Position numbers and translations under genes: made by a program. The notes beneath the pieces are model-generated. The model was not told where the DNA came from, did not search any database, and worked only from the letters and a program-made list of their open reading frames with translations. Shown here in pieces: positions 50,196 through 59,169 of a DNA stretch of 64,000 nucleotides (positions are counted from its first letter, which is position 1; every line of letters begins with the position of its first letter). This DNA comes from an uncultured bacterium. Lineage in GTDB: Bacteria > Actinomycetota > Coriobacteriia > Coriobacteriales > Coriobacteriaceae. The stretch covers positions 15,051 to 79,050 of the forward strand of contig CAJMST010000008.1 in assembly GCA_905216145.1 (NCBI GenBank), written 5' to 3'.

Positions 50196-51272
50196 ATGAG
50201 TCTGATTGATGATCTGGTCAAACTCGAGGAAGAGGCCAAGGAGCTCGTCGCCGGCGCCGACGACGCCGCCAAGCTCGAGGCCGCGCGCGTTGAGCTGCTC
50301 GGCCGCAAGGGCCGTATCACCGGCCTGATGCGCATGATGGGCAAGCTCGCCCCCGAGGATCGTCCCATGATGGGCAAACGCGCCAACGAGATGCGCCAGC
50401 TGATCGAGGGCATGCTCGACGAGCGTACCACCGAGATGAAGGCCGCCGCCCTCAAGCACGCACTCGAGCACGAGGCCGTCGACATCACGCTGCCGGGCAT
50501 CCGTCCGCAGATCGGTCACCAGCACCTGATCAAGCAGATCATCGAGGAGGCCGAGGATATCTTCTGCGGTATCGGCTACACCGTCGAGTCCGGCCCCATG
50601 GTCGACACCTCCTACTACAACTTCACCGCGCTCAACGCGCCCATGGATCACCCGAGCCGCTCGGCTCGCGACACGTTCTATGTGGTCGACAACAACCCCG
50701 GCAGCGTCGCGCATCCCGAGGCTCACGCTCACGGCGAGTCCGACGTACTGCTGCGCACCCAGACCTCGGGCGTGCAGATCCACACCATGGAGTCGCAGAA
50801 GCCGCCCATCTACATGATCTGCCCGGGCACCGTCTACCGTCCCGACACGGCCGACGCCTGCCACCTGCCGCAGTTCAACCAGATCGAGGGCCTGGTCGTC
50901 GACGAGGGCATCACCTTTGGCGATCTTAAGGGCACGCTCGACTACTTTGTTAAGTGCATGTTTGGCGAGGACCGCAAGACGCGCTACCGCCCGCATTTCT
51001 TCCCCTTCACCGAGCCTTCTTGCGAGGTGGACGTGAGCTGCCACGTCTGCGGCGGCAAGGGCTGCAACTTCTGCAAGCACAGCGGCTGGATCGAGATCTT
51101 GGGCTGCGGCATGGTCGACCCCAACGTCCTGATCAACTGCGGCATCGACCCCGAGAAGTACACCGGCTTCGCCTTTGGTATTGGCGCCGAGCGCGTCGCG
51201 GCCCTGCGCTACGACCTGCCCGACCTGCGCACGTTGATGACTGGTGACATGCGTTTCCTCAACCAGTTCTAG
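50196..51272 (+). CDS. pheS: Phenylalanyl-tRNA synthetase alpha subunit
   Basis: The 358-residue catalytic subunit has an N-terminal coiled-coil arm (about 1-90) and the class II core with motif 2 (TSGVQIHTME, GTVYRPDTADACHLPQFNQIEG) and motif 3 (FGIGAERVAALRY). The Zn-knuckle-like segment CHVCGGKGCNFCKHSGW is typical of bacterial PheS of this group. It works as an alpha2-beta2 tetramer with PheT. AAAGGGAAG lies before ATG 50196; the upstream open frame to 50085 runs through the T-box terminator and is not used. It is controlled by the T-box. Confidence 0.97.
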   Translation: MSLIDDLVKLEEEAKELVAGADDAAKLEAARVELLGRKGRITGLMRMMGKLAPEDRPMMGKRANEMRQLIEGMLDERTTEMKAAALKHALEHEAVDITLPGIRPQIGHQHLIKQIIEEAEDIFCGIGYTVESGPMVDTSYYNFTALNAPMDHPSRSARDTFYVVDNNPGSVAHPEAHAHGESDVLLRTQTSGVQIHTMESQKPPIYMICPGTVYRPDTADACHLPQFNQIEGLVVDEGITFGDLKGTLDYFVKCMFGEDRKTRYRPHFFPFTEPSCEVDVSCHVCGGKGCNFCKHSGWIEILGCGMVDPNVLINCGIDPEKYTGFAFGIGAERVAALRYDLPDLRTLMTGDMRFLNQF

Positions 51273-51335
51273 AACGCTTTCTTCTTAGTTGCAGTTTCCG
51301 GCTCAAAGCCGCATTTATGAAAGGAGACCAGTTAG

Positions 51336-53789
51336 ATGCGCGTTTCTTACGACTGGCTCAAGACCATGATCGATATTCCGGAGGATCCCAAGACCCTTTC
51401 GGACGAATATATCCGTACTGGCACCGAGGTCGAGGCGATTGACACCGTGGGAGAATCCTTCGACCACGTGGTGACTGCCAAGGTGCTCACCAAGACCCCT
51501 CACCCCGATAGCGACCACATGTATGTGTGCTCGGTCGACGTGGGTGACAAGAACCTCGACGCCGACGGCAACCCCGCTCCGCTGCAGATCGTCTGCGGCG
51601 CGCAGAACTTCGAGGCCGGCGACCACATCGTCACGGCCATGATCGGCGCCGTGCTTCCCGGCGACGTCAAGATCAAGAAGAGCAAGCTTCGCGGCGTCGT
51701 GTCCATGGGCATGAACTGCTCCGCGCGCGAGCTCGGCCTGGGTGGCGACCACTCCGGCATTATGATCCTGCCCGAGGATACGCCCTGCGGCATGCCGTTT
51801 GCCGAGTACGTGGGCTCGAGCGACACCGTGCTCGACTGCGAGATCACGCCCAACCGCCCCGACTGCCTGTCCATGATCGGCATGGCTCGCGAGACCGGCG
51901 CCATCTTCGACCGCGATTTCCACGTTGAGCTGCCCGCCATCAAGGCCGAGACCGGCCGCGCGACCGACGATGAGCTTTCCGTCGAGATTGCCGACGAGGG
52001 CCTGTGCGACCGCTACGTTGCCCGCATCGTGCGCAACGTCAAGGTCGGCCCGTCGCCCGACTGGATGGTCAAGCGCCTTAACGCCCTGGGCGTGCGCCCG
52101 CACAACAACATCGTCGACATCACCAACTATGTGATGATGCTCACCGGTCAGCCGCTGCACGCCTTTGACCTGGACACCTTTGCCGCGCGCGATGGCCACC
52201 GTCGTGTGGTGGTTCGCGCCGCCCAGCAGGACGAGAAGTTCACGACGCTCGACGGCGAGGAGCGCATGCTCGACGCCGGCATGGGCCTCATCACCGACGG
52301 CGAGCGTCCCGTGGCGCTGGCCGGCGTTATGGGCGGCATGGATTCCGAGATCGAGGACGATACCGTTGACGTGATGGTCGAGAGCGCCTGCTTCAACGCC
52401 GGCCGCACCTCGCACACCAGCCGTGACCTATCGCTGATCTCCGACGCCTCCATCCGCTTTGAGCGCCAGGTCGACGAGACCGGCTGCGTGGACGTCGCCA
52501 ATGTGACGTGCGCGCTCATCGAACAGATCGCCGGCGGCGAGGTCGCCCCCGGCTATGTGGACGTGTTCCCCGCGCCCAAGACCATCGACAGCATTAAGCT
52601 GCGCTTGGCCCGCGTGCACGCCATCTGCGGCGCCGACATCGAGCCCGACTTTATCGAGCGCTCGCTCACCCGCCTGGGCTGCACCGTCGAGCGCGACGGC
52701 GACGACTTTATGGTCACTCCGCCGAGCTTCCGCCCCGACCTGCCGCGCGAGATCGATTTGATCGAGGAGGTCCTGCGCCTGTGGGGCATGGGCCGCGTGA
52801 CGGCGACCATCCCGGCTGCCAAGAACCACATCGGCGGCCTGACCCGCGAGCAGAAGCTCACCCGTAAGGTCGGCGAGATCCTGCGCGCCTGCGGCCTCAA
52901 CGAGACCACGACTTTTGGCTTTGCCGCCCCGGGCGACCTGGAGAAGATCGGTATGTCCACCGAGGGCCGCGGTTGCCCCGTGGTGCTCATGAACCCGCTG
53001 GTAGCCGAGCAGACCGAGATGCGTCGTTCGCTGCTGCCGGGCCTGCTGCAGTCCGTGGCCTACAACGAGGCGCACGGTACGCCCAACGTGCACCTGTACG
53101 AGGTCGGCAGCCTGTTCCACGGTCGCGAGAACGCCAGCCTGCCCAAGGAGACCAAGTCCGTCGCGGGTGTGCTCTCGGGCCAGTGGAGCGAGCAGTCCTG
53201 GAACATGAAGTACCGTAAGCTGCGCTTCTTCTTTGGCAAGGGCATTGTCGAGGAGCTGCTTGCCCAGCTGCGCATCGAGAAGGTTCGCTTCCGTCCCGTC
53301 GAGGGCGAGGGCTACGCTTTCTTGCAGCCGGGTCGTGCGGCCGAGGTTCTGTCCGGCGGCACCGTGCTGGGCTGGGTCGGCGAGATCCACCCCGAGGCGC
53401 GCGAGGCGATGGGCATCGACGAGGTCGTCGTTGCCTTTGAGCTCGATCTGGACAAGCTGATCAAGGGCGCCCGCAATCAGGAGAACTACCGCGAGTTCTC
53501 GCAGTACCCTGCCGTTGAGCACGATCTTGCTATCGTGGTCGACAACGCTGTGACCTGCGAGGATCTTGAGCGTCGTATTACCAGCGCCGGCGGCAAGCTG
53601 CTCGAGGGCGTGCGCCTGTTCGACGTCTACCGCGATCCCATCCGCATCGGAGCGGGCAAGAAGTCCATGGCCTTTGCGCTTACGTATCGCTCCGACGACC
53701 ACACGCTCACCAGCGAAGAGGTTGAGAAGGCGCACCAGAAGATCGTCACCAAGGTGTGCAAGGGCGTAAACGGCGAGGTCCGCGGATAG
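51336..53789 (+). CDS. pheT: Phenylalanyl-tRNA synthetase beta subunit
   Basis: The 817-residue subunit has the full bacterial PheT set: an EMAP-II-like tRNA-binding domain (about 40-150, HPDSDHMYVCSVDVG), the B3/B4 editing domain (about 210-380), B5 (about 400-475), the catalytic-like core and the C-terminal FDX-ACB anticodon-binding domain (about 720-815; FSQYPAVEHDLAIVV). It begins 63 bp after pheS with GAAAGGAGA before the ATG and is co-transcribed with it. Length is normal and no lesion is seen. Confidence 0.97.
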   Translation: MRVSYDWLKTMIDIPEDPKTLSDEYIRTGTEVEAIDTVGESFDHVVTAKVLTKTPHPDSDHMYVCSVDVGDKNLDADGNPAPLQIVCGAQNFEAGDHIVTAMIGAVLPGDVKIKKSKLRGVVSMGMNCSARELGLGGDHSGIMILPEDTPCGMPFAEYVGSSDTVLDCEITPNRPDCLSMIGMARETGAIFDRDFHVELPAIKAETGRATDDELSVEIADEGLCDRYVARIVRNVKVGPSPDWMVKRLNALGVRPHNNIVDITNYVMMLTGQPLHAFDLDTFAARDGHRRVVVRAAQQDEKFTTLDGEERMLDAGMGLITDGERPVALAGVMGGMDSEIEDDTVDVMVESACFNAGRTSHTSRDLSLISDASIRFERQVDETGCVDVANVTCALIEQIAGGEVAPGYVDVFPAPKTIDSIKLRLARVHAICGADIEPDFIERSLTRLGCTVERDGDDFMVTPPSFRPDLPREIDLIEEVLRLWGMGRVTATIPAAKNHIGGLTREQKLTRKVGEILRACGLNETTTFGFAAPGDLEKIGMSTEGRGCPVVLMNPLVAEQTEMRRSLLPGLLQSVAYNEAHGTPNVHLYEVGSLFHGRENASLPKETKSVAGVLSGQWSEQSWNMKYRKLRFFFGKGIVEELLAQLRIEKVRFRPVEGEGYAFLQPGRAAEVLSGGTVLGWVGEIHPEAREAMGIDEVVVAFELDLDKLIKGARNQENYREFSQYPAVEHDLAIVVDNAVTCEDLERRITSAGGKLLEGVRLFDVYRDPIRIGAGKKSMAFALTYRSDDHTLTSEEVEKAHQKIVTKVCKGVNGEVRG

Positions 53790-53896
53790 GGCTTGCGCTG
53801 GGTATAGGCCAGCGGTGGCTGCCGCCGAGTCCTACGTGACCGCTATGCTCGATATAAGGCACTGTTGAGCCTTCATATATGACACGCGCATTACAT

Positions 53897-53930
53897 AACG
53901 GCGTGCTGCTTTGTCGGCAGTGCGCCGTTT
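53897..53930 (+). terminator. pheST terminator
   Basis: AACGGCGTGCTGC pairs with GCAGTGCGCCGTT (two G:T pairs), followed by TTTTGC. It overlaps the -35 of the cbi promoter. Confidence 0.78.
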
Positions 53931-53977
53931 TGCTATGATATCCCGCGGCGTGTTACGAATCTGACAATGCGTAACAC
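53911..53977 (+). promoter_or_regulatory. cbiMQO promoter with inverted-repeat operator
   Basis: TTGTCG (53911-53916) and TATGAT (53934-53939) are 17 bp apart. Just downstream, GTGTTACG (53950-53957) and CGTAACAC (53970-53977) form a perfect 8-bp inverted repeat with a 12-bp spacer, a good site for a metal-responsive repressor (NikR- or Fur-type, inference). No cobalamin-riboswitch core is visible. Confidence 0.7.
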
Positions 53978-54034
53978 TGACAAGGTGATTTAAGCGGCGT
54001 TGCAATTTCGTGCGCCGATAACCGGGAGGCGTAC

Positions 54035-55120
54035 ATGCACATTCCAGATAATTATCTGTCCCCGCAGACCGATGCCGTAATGGCGGTGGCAATGGTGCCC
54101 GTTTGGGTCCATTGCATCAAAAAGGTGCGCGCCACGCTCGATCGCGAGCACATGGCTTTCCTGGGCATCTGCGCCGCATTTTCCTTCTTGCTTATGATGT
54201 TCAACGTGCCGCTGCCCGGCGGCACCACGGGTCACGCCGTCGGCGGCGCGCTCATCGCGCTGCTGCTGGGCCCGGAGGCCGCGGCCATCGCTGTCTCGGT
54301 CGCGCTGGCGCTACAGGCGCTGCTGTTTGGCGACGGCGGCGTCCTGTCCTTTGGTGCCAACTGCTTTAACATGGCCTTTGTGTTGCCGTTTGTGGCCGCC
54401 ATCGTGTTTCGCGCGCTCAACAGCCGTTTGCACGACAAGAGCTGGGGCACCTCGGTCTCTGCCATTGTCGGCGGCTGGGTCGGCCTGTGCCTGGCGGCCC
54501 TGTGCGCGGCAATCGAGTTTGGTATTCAGCCGATGCTCTTTACCAACGCTTCGGGCGCGCCACTGTACTGCCCTTTCCCGCTGTCTATTGCTATCCCTGC
54601 CATGATGATCCCGCATATGTTGGTTGCCGGCGTGGTCGAGGGCGTGGCGACGGCCGCCATTTACGGTTTCATTAAGAAGACGGCGCCGAGCGTTATCGTC
54701 GGGCCCGAGGCCGTCGATGGTCAGCTTGCTGCCGAGGGCGCTGCTGCCAAGAAGACCTCGCTGGTTCCCACGCTCATCTTGGTCGCCGTGCTTGTCGTGG
54801 CCACGCCGCTGGGCCTGCTGGCTACAGGTGACGCCTGGGGCGAGTGGGACGCTGAGGGCGCCGCGACCGCCGTCCAGGAGGCTGGCGACGACAGCCTGCA
54901 GGCTTCGGTCGGCCTCGATACCCCGACCTTTGCCGACGCTCTGCCCACAGGCGATTATCTGCAGGCCTATTCCGAGGAGCAGGGCCTTGGCTTTGCCGGC
55001 CAGGCTGCCATGTATATTCTTTCGGGTGTGATTGGCGTGGCGGTACTCACCATCGCATTCCGCCTGATCTCGCTGACGGTTAAGGAAAGCGGTGCTCATG
55101 GCAATAGCCGAGCTTCCTAG
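54035..55120 (+). CDS. cbiM: Energy-coupling factor cobalt/nickel transporter, CbiM with fused CbiN-like part
   Basis: The 361-residue membrane subunit begins MHIPDNYLS; the N-terminal Met-His is the metal ligand of CbiM/NikM proteins. Six to seven helices follow (GGTTGHAVGGALIALLLG, VVEGVATAAIYGF). After a linker (about 225-245) comes a PDGLE/CbiN-like domain: ATPLGLLATGDAWGEWDAEG and a final helix, so M and N functions are fused. It imports Co2+ or Ni2+. The choice cannot be made from sequence. GGGAGG precedes ATG 54035. It overlaps the CbiQ gene. Confidence 0.9.
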   Translation: MHIPDNYLSPQTDAVMAVAMVPVWVHCIKKVRATLDREHMAFLGICAAFSFLLMMFNVPLPGGTTGHAVGGALIALLLGPEAAAIAVSVALALQALLFGDGGVLSFGANCFNMAFVLPFVAAIVFRALNSRLHDKSWGTSVSAIVGGWVGLCLAALCAAIEFGIQPMLFTNASGAPLYCPFPLSIAIPAMMIPHMLVAGVVEGVATAAIYGFIKKTAPSVIVGPEAVDGQLAAEGAAAKKTSLVPTLILVAVLVVATPLGLLATGDAWGEWDAEGAATAVQEAGDDSLQASVGLDTPTFADALPTGDYLQAYSEEQGLGFAGQAAMYILSGVIGVAVLTIAFRLISLTVKESGAHGNSRAS

Positions 55121-55934
55121 CTGGCTTGCGGTCGAGCAGCGTTACGAGCCCGCGGGGGCTCGGCATCGCGTGATGCAAAAGAATGTCCTGCACCTGGCGA
55201 GCCTGCTTGAGCGGGTTCGCCTGGGTGGAGGCGCGCACGAGGGCGGGTCGATGGTCGACCGCGCCCTTTCTTGCGTTTCGGCTCCGGTGCGCCTGGTGGG
55301 GATGTTCGTTTGCATCCTGTGCGTGTGTCTGACGCAGAGCCCGCTGTACCTCATGTTGATGGCGGCTATCGCGCTGGTGCTCGTTGCCGTGCGCCCCGTA
55401 CGCGGGCTGCGGGCAACCTTTGTGCCGGCGCTTGGCGCTGCGGGGCTCGCGGTGGTTCTGGCGCTGCCCGCCTTGCTGCTGGACGCTTCTGCCGCGGGCG
55501 CCATGCTCAAGATTGCGCTCAAGACCTTCATTAATGTGTCGCTGGTGCTGGGCGTTTCGTGGACCCTCACGTGGAGTCGTATGTCGGCGGCGCTCAAGAT
55601 GCTGCATCTACCCGACGAAGTTATCTTTACGTTTGATATGGCGCTCAAGCACATCGAGGTGCTGGGTCGCACGGCGCACAATCTGTGCGAATCGGTCATG
55701 CTGCGCAGCGTCGGTTCCGCGCCTGCGGGTTGTTCGCGCACCGACTCGCTGGCGGGTATCATGGGCATGACCTTTATCAAGGCGATGGAATGCAGCCGCG
55801 CGATGGACGAGGCTATGCTTTGCCGCGGCTTTGCCGGCGCGTACCCGGCGCCCGCACGCGCCGGGTTTGGCTGGCGCGATGCGGTTTACGCGGCCGGCGT
55901 GGCGCTGCTGGCAGTGTTATGCGCCGTGCTGTAG
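55092..55934 (+). CDS. cbiQ: Energy-coupling factor transmembrane protein CbiQ
   Basis: The 280-residue T-component has five to six helices (about 65-170 and 255-280) and the coupling helices with ARG-like motifs that contact the ATPase: MLRSVGSAPAG and EAMLCRGFAG. The N-terminal cytoplasmic part is long and hydrophilic. The start is either GTG 55092 (AAGGA at 5 nt) or ATG 55098; both overlap the end of cbiM, so translation is coupled. The operon order is M(N)-Q-O. Confidence 0.88.
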   Translation: MLMAIAELPSWLAVEQRYEPAGARHRVMQKNVLHLASLLERVRLGGGAHEGGSMVDRALSCVSAPVRLVGMFVCILCVCLTQSPLYLMLMAAIALVLVAVRPVRGLRATFVPALGAAGLAVVLALPALLLDASAAGAMLKIALKTFINVSLVLGVSWTLTWSRMSAALKMLHLPDEVIFTFDMALKHIEVLGRTAHNLCESVMLRSVGSAPAGCSRTDSLAGIMGMTFIKAMECSRAMDEAMLCRGFAGAYPAPARAGFGWRDAVYAAGVALLAVLCAVL

Positions 55935-55980
55935 GCACTGCTGGTTTCGGCTGGGGATGCAAATAGGGAAGGGCGACGTT

Positions 55981-56751
55981 TTGACGATCGATATGAATAA
56001 TGCGGCGGGCACGAACTGTGCGGGCGGCGCCGAGGTCACGCCGCTCATCGAGCTGCGCGACGTGGTGTTCTCCTATGCGGGGCATACGGTAGTCGACGGC
56101 GTTTCGCTGCAGGTCGATCGCGGTGAACTCGTTGCCCTGCTCGGTCCCAACGGCTGCGGTAAGACGACGATTATGCGCCTCATTAACGGCCTTGAACTCG
56201 CGGACGCAGGGGCATACCTGTTTGACGGGCACGTGATCGATGCGGCGTTTCTAAAGGATTCCGCGGCCGCTCAGCGTTTTCATCAGCGCGTGGGCTTTGT
56301 GTTCCAGAATGCCGACGCCCAGCTGTTCTGCGCTACGGTGGGCGAGGAAGTTGCTTTTGGTCCCGCGCAGATGGGGCTGCCGGCAGACGAGCTCGAGCGT
56401 CGCGTGCGCGATGCCATGGGACTGTTCCAGGTTGCCGACCTTGCCGACGCCTCTCCCTATCAGCTCTCGGGCGGGCAAAAGAAGCGCGTTGCGCTGGCTG
56501 CGGTGGTGTCGATGAACCCGGATATCTTGGTCCTCGACGAGCCTACCAATGGGCTCGACGAGGATTCATACGATATCGTGGTCAACTTCTTGCTGGCCTA
56601 CGTAACGGCGGGTAAGACGGTCTTGATGAGCACGCATCACCAGGATTTGGTGCGACGCCTGGGTGCCCGCGCTATCTATATCGATCGATATCACCATGTG
56701 GTCGAGGTGCCTTCGCCGTCGTATGGAACCGAAAGCGGTGTTACGGACTAG
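55981..56751 (+). CDS. cbiO: Energy-coupling factor ATPase CbiO
   Basis: The 256-residue ABC ATPase has Walker A LGPNGCGKTTIMR (about 49), Q-loop FVFQNADAQLF, signature YQLSGGQKKRVALA, Walker B ILVLDEPTNGLD and the switch His in STHHQD. It starts at TTG 55981 with GGGAAGGG 7 nt upstream; ATG 55993 is an alternative. It completes the cbiMQO operon and energises metal uptake. A single ATPase gene is normal for CbiO homodimers. Confidence 0.93.
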   Translation: MTIDMNNAAGTNCAGGAEVTPLIELRDVVFSYAGHTVVDGVSLQVDRGELVALLGPNGCGKTTIMRLINGLELADAGAYLFDGHVIDAAFLKDSAAAQRFHQRVGFVFQNADAQLFCATVGEEVAFGPAQMGLPADELERRVRDAMGLFQVADLADASPYQLSGGQKKRVALAAVVSMNPDILVLDEPTNGLDEDSYDIVVNFLLAYVTAGKTVLMSTHHQDLVRRLGARAIYIDRYHHVVEVPSPSYGTESGVTD

Positions 56752-56831
56752 TTGCTGCGTAGAGCGTGCGTAGCCGCCCGCGCGGCTTTGCCGTGATGGT
56801 ATAGTTATCCAGGTTTTTTATGGGGGTGGCT

Positions 56832-57680
56832 ATGCCAAGTTGGAACATTCATATCGCTCAAACGGAGCGCTTGCTGGCGCGTGCTGGTCTGCTTGCCGAT
56901 AGCGTTCGTGACCGCAATGCCTTTTTGTTTGGCTGCGTGGTTCCGGACATTTTTGTGGGCTATATGGTTCCCGGTATCGCTGATCCCATTCCGTATCGCA
57001 TTACGCACTTTGCAAAGCCCGAGCCTATCCCTAAGCCTCGTGAGCATGAGTTCTGGGATACCTATGTGGCACCGTTGCTTAAAAGTTCGCCCACCGGTGC
57101 GCCAGCCGCGGCGACCTCGATTATCGAGGAGCGCGAGCGACTGAATCGCGTGCACTATCCCCAGCGCTACAGGGATGCTGAGCCGGTTGTCGGTCCCGGC
57201 GCTCGTGAGTTCTCGCTTGCGTCCGAGGACGTGGCGCAGTCGTTGCTCGATTTGACACTGGGTGTCTGGTCGCATCTGGTGGCCGATACCGTATGGAATA
57301 CGCGCGTGAATCAGTACCTGGAGGCGCACGGCGGCAAGCCGTGCGAGGAGTTCCGCATTAAAAAGCAAGGCGACTTTGACTGGTTCGGCAAGACGCTCGG
57401 CATTGTTTCGATTCCGCGCGCGACCGATCGCCTGTATACTGCGGCGACGCGTTTTGGGCAGTATCCCATCCATAAGGAGTATGTGCTCAAGACCATCGGC
57501 GTTATGCACGAGATTGTGCGCGAAAACCCCGGTGAGCCCGACCATCCGCCATACCGCCTGCTGACCGAGGAGTTCTTCGACGCGACGTTTACCGAGGTGA
57601 TCGAGCTGACCGAAGCGGGCTTTGCGGCTCGCGTTGCCGCTTCTGACGTTTCCGCAGTCCCCCTGATCGCTAGCTGCTAG
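56832..57680 (+). CDS. Zinc-dependent phospholipase C-family protein
   Basis: The 282-residue protein has the pattern of the Zn-dependent PLC/S1-P1-like helical family: MPSWNIHIAQTERLL, FLFGCVVPDIFVGY with a Asp ligand, ITHF and LGVWSHLVADTVWN, where the His and Asp residues would hold zinc. There is no signal peptide, so it acts inside the cell, unlike secreted PLCs. The substrate is unknown. The ATG at 56832 follows GGGGGTGG; ATG 56820 overlaps that site. It is monocistronic. Confidence 0.8.
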   Translation: MPSWNIHIAQTERLLARAGLLADSVRDRNAFLFGCVVPDIFVGYMVPGIADPIPYRITHFAKPEPIPKPREHEFWDTYVAPLLKSSPTGAPAAATSIIEERERLNRVHYPQRYRDAEPVVGPGAREFSLASEDVAQSLLDLTLGVWSHLVADTVWNTRVNQYLEAHGGKPCEEFRIKKQGDFDWFGKTLGIVSIPRATDRLYTAATRFGQYPIHKEYVLKTIGVMHEIVRENPGEPDHPPYRLLTEEFFDATFTEVIELTEAGFAARVAASDVSAVPLIASC

Positions 57681-58750
57681 CCGGCCGGCTTGACGGTGAA
57701 CAGTTCAACCCAATCGACCAACAGCTCCCGTCGCAGGGCATTTTCAGCGGTACGTTCCTGATCGGTCTTTGGGATGTAGGGGAGCCCCGCCTTTTTATGA
57801 ATGAGCTCGGCGATGTTGTTAAAGCTCTTCTTGTCCTTGATCTGGTCGTAGGTAATTTGTATGACATCGTAGCCCATGCTGGTGAGCGCGGTGGTGCGCT
57901 CGGCATCGGAGAGACTTGCGGCTTCGCTGTCATGGGCGGAGCGGCCTTGGCATTCCAAAATGACGCCCATGCTGTCGGTGCTGCTCTCTATGAGGATATC
58001 GGCGTAGCAGCAGGTTTTGTCATACAGTGAGCGCGCGGCGTCGCTGAGTGGGATGCGCACGTTGTTGGTGATGCCGATACCCAGGCCGCCCTCGTCACGG
58101 GGGAGTGAGACGAGTATGGATGTTTGGACTTCGAAAGGCGAGGCGGTCTGCCCCGTCATGTGCTCGGCCGCCCAGCGGAGCTGCTTAACGCCGCGCAGGC
58201 CTGCGGCCTGCTTGGCGAACGCGGCGATATCCGCTGCGGAAAGAAGCGGCGTGCGATTCCACAAGTTGGTTCCATTACCCTTGGTGTCGTTAACTCGCTC
58301 CCAGCCGCAGTTGGGTGGAATGAGCTTAAGCGAAATAGCTTCATCGAGTTGTTGTTGCGTTCGCTCGCAGGGCTTAAACACTGCAAAGGAGCCGCACATC
58401 TCGTAGCAAGCCATGAGTAACTGGTTGCGTGAGACCTGCGTGGCAAGGTTGAGCAGCGTAAACTCGGGCGACGTGACGTCAAATCCATGCTCAGTCTGCC
58501 TAAACGACCCAGGAGGCGGCTCTTGGGTTAGCAGACGGCTATGAAATAGCTTTCCGTTCGCGCGCTGTTTTCTTTCGCCCACGAATCTCCAAACTGGTGT
58601 GCCGAGCAAGTCTTTAAATACTGGTTGTTTTGAGTAATGCACCAAGCGATGGTCATGGTCGGGCGGCAGGATTGCCGGATAGAGTCCTAGTATCTGGGGC
58701 GGGATGCGATAGTACTGAAAAGCTGTGGGCCCGCAAGCGAGAAATGACAT
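57677..58750 (-). CDS. DUF559/endonuclease-fold protein of unknown function
   Basis: The 357-residue protein begins MSFLACGPTAFQYYRIPPQI. The middle contains FDVTSPEFTLLNLATQVSRNQLLMACYEMCGSF, a block I associate with AbiEi-neighbour endonuclease-like proteins in Coriobacteriia. The C-terminus reads YADILIESSTDSMGVILECQG, then YDVIQITYDQI, with the D...ExQ pattern of PD-(D/E)xK/Vsr folds. It may be a relative of the protein at 32486. ATG 58750 has no clear Shine-Dalgarno; an upstream extension to 58906 crosses a long hairpin and is rejected. It overlaps the 3' end of the phospholipase gene by 4 bp. Confidence 0.65.
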   Translation of the reverse strand: MSFLACGPTAFQYYRIPPQILGLYPAILPPDHDHRLVHYSKQPVFKDLLGTPVWRFVGERKQRANGKLFHSRLLTQEPPPGSFRQTEHGFDVTSPEFTLLNLATQVSRNQLLMACYEMCGSFAVFKPCERTQQQLDEAISLKLIPPNCGWERVNDTKGNGTNLWNRTPLLSAADIAAFAKQAAGLRGVKQLRWAAEHMTGQTASPFEVQTSILVSLPRDEGGLGIGITNNVRIPLSDAARSLYDKTCCYADILIESSTDSMGVILECQGRSAHDSEAASLSDAERTTALTSMGYDVIQITYDQIKDKKSFNNIAELIHKKAGLPYIPKTDQERTAENALRRELLVDWVELFTVKPAG

Positions 58751-58795
58751 GGCAATCCGATCGTTCGAGCGTTGTTTTGGGCTAGAAAGGCTATC

Positions 58796-58930
58796 GGTTT
58801 CGGAAGTGCGGGGAAAAAGACAAACAGGCAAAGCACAAGCGGTATTTGAGCCAACTTTATCAGGGGTTTTGTTGAAATAAAAGGGCTTGTGCTCGGGGGT
58901 AAGCAATTTTTCCCCGCACTTCCGAAAACC
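58796..58930. repeat. Long intergenic hairpin with GGAAGTGCGGGGAAAAA arms
   Basis: 58796-58818 pairs with 58907-58930 (one extra base), and AGCACAAGC pairs with GCTTGTGCT inside. It lies upstream of the endonuclease-fold gene. The rest of the 419-bp gap to pyk (58931-59103) shows no ORF or signal I can support. Confidence 0.85.
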
Positions 58931-59103
58931 AGGTCGATCTGACTCTTGCTAAAACGATTTAGCAGTGTCGGTTAAGGTGTGGGTTTGCCACCGGGCGAAC
59001 ACTTTTAGCGCTTGGGGCTTTATTTTTTGGGCCTCGGAGGGCAGAATTCGCGCTTTTGGTAAAGAAATGAGTGTGTGTTTTGCCGTGTGCCGGCATTGGC
59101 ATA

Positions 59104-59140
59104 GAAAAAGGGCCCGGAAGGCGAAGCCTTCCGGGCCCTT
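59104..59140 (-). terminator. pyk terminator
   Basis: AAAGGGCCCGGAAGGC pairs exactly with GCCTTCCGGGCCCTTT; on the minus strand it is followed by more T residues. Very strong. Confidence 0.95.
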
Positions 59141-59169
59141 TGCAATGCAAGTCTGCTTGCAAGTGCGAT

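Noticed and set aside
53790..54034. Cobalamin riboswitch upstream of cbiM
   Set aside because: No B12-box-like sequence is visible. A terminator, a promoter and a palindromic operator account for the gap.
57677..58906. Longer start for the endonuclease-fold protein
   Set aside because: The added part runs through a long hairpin and is not protein-like.
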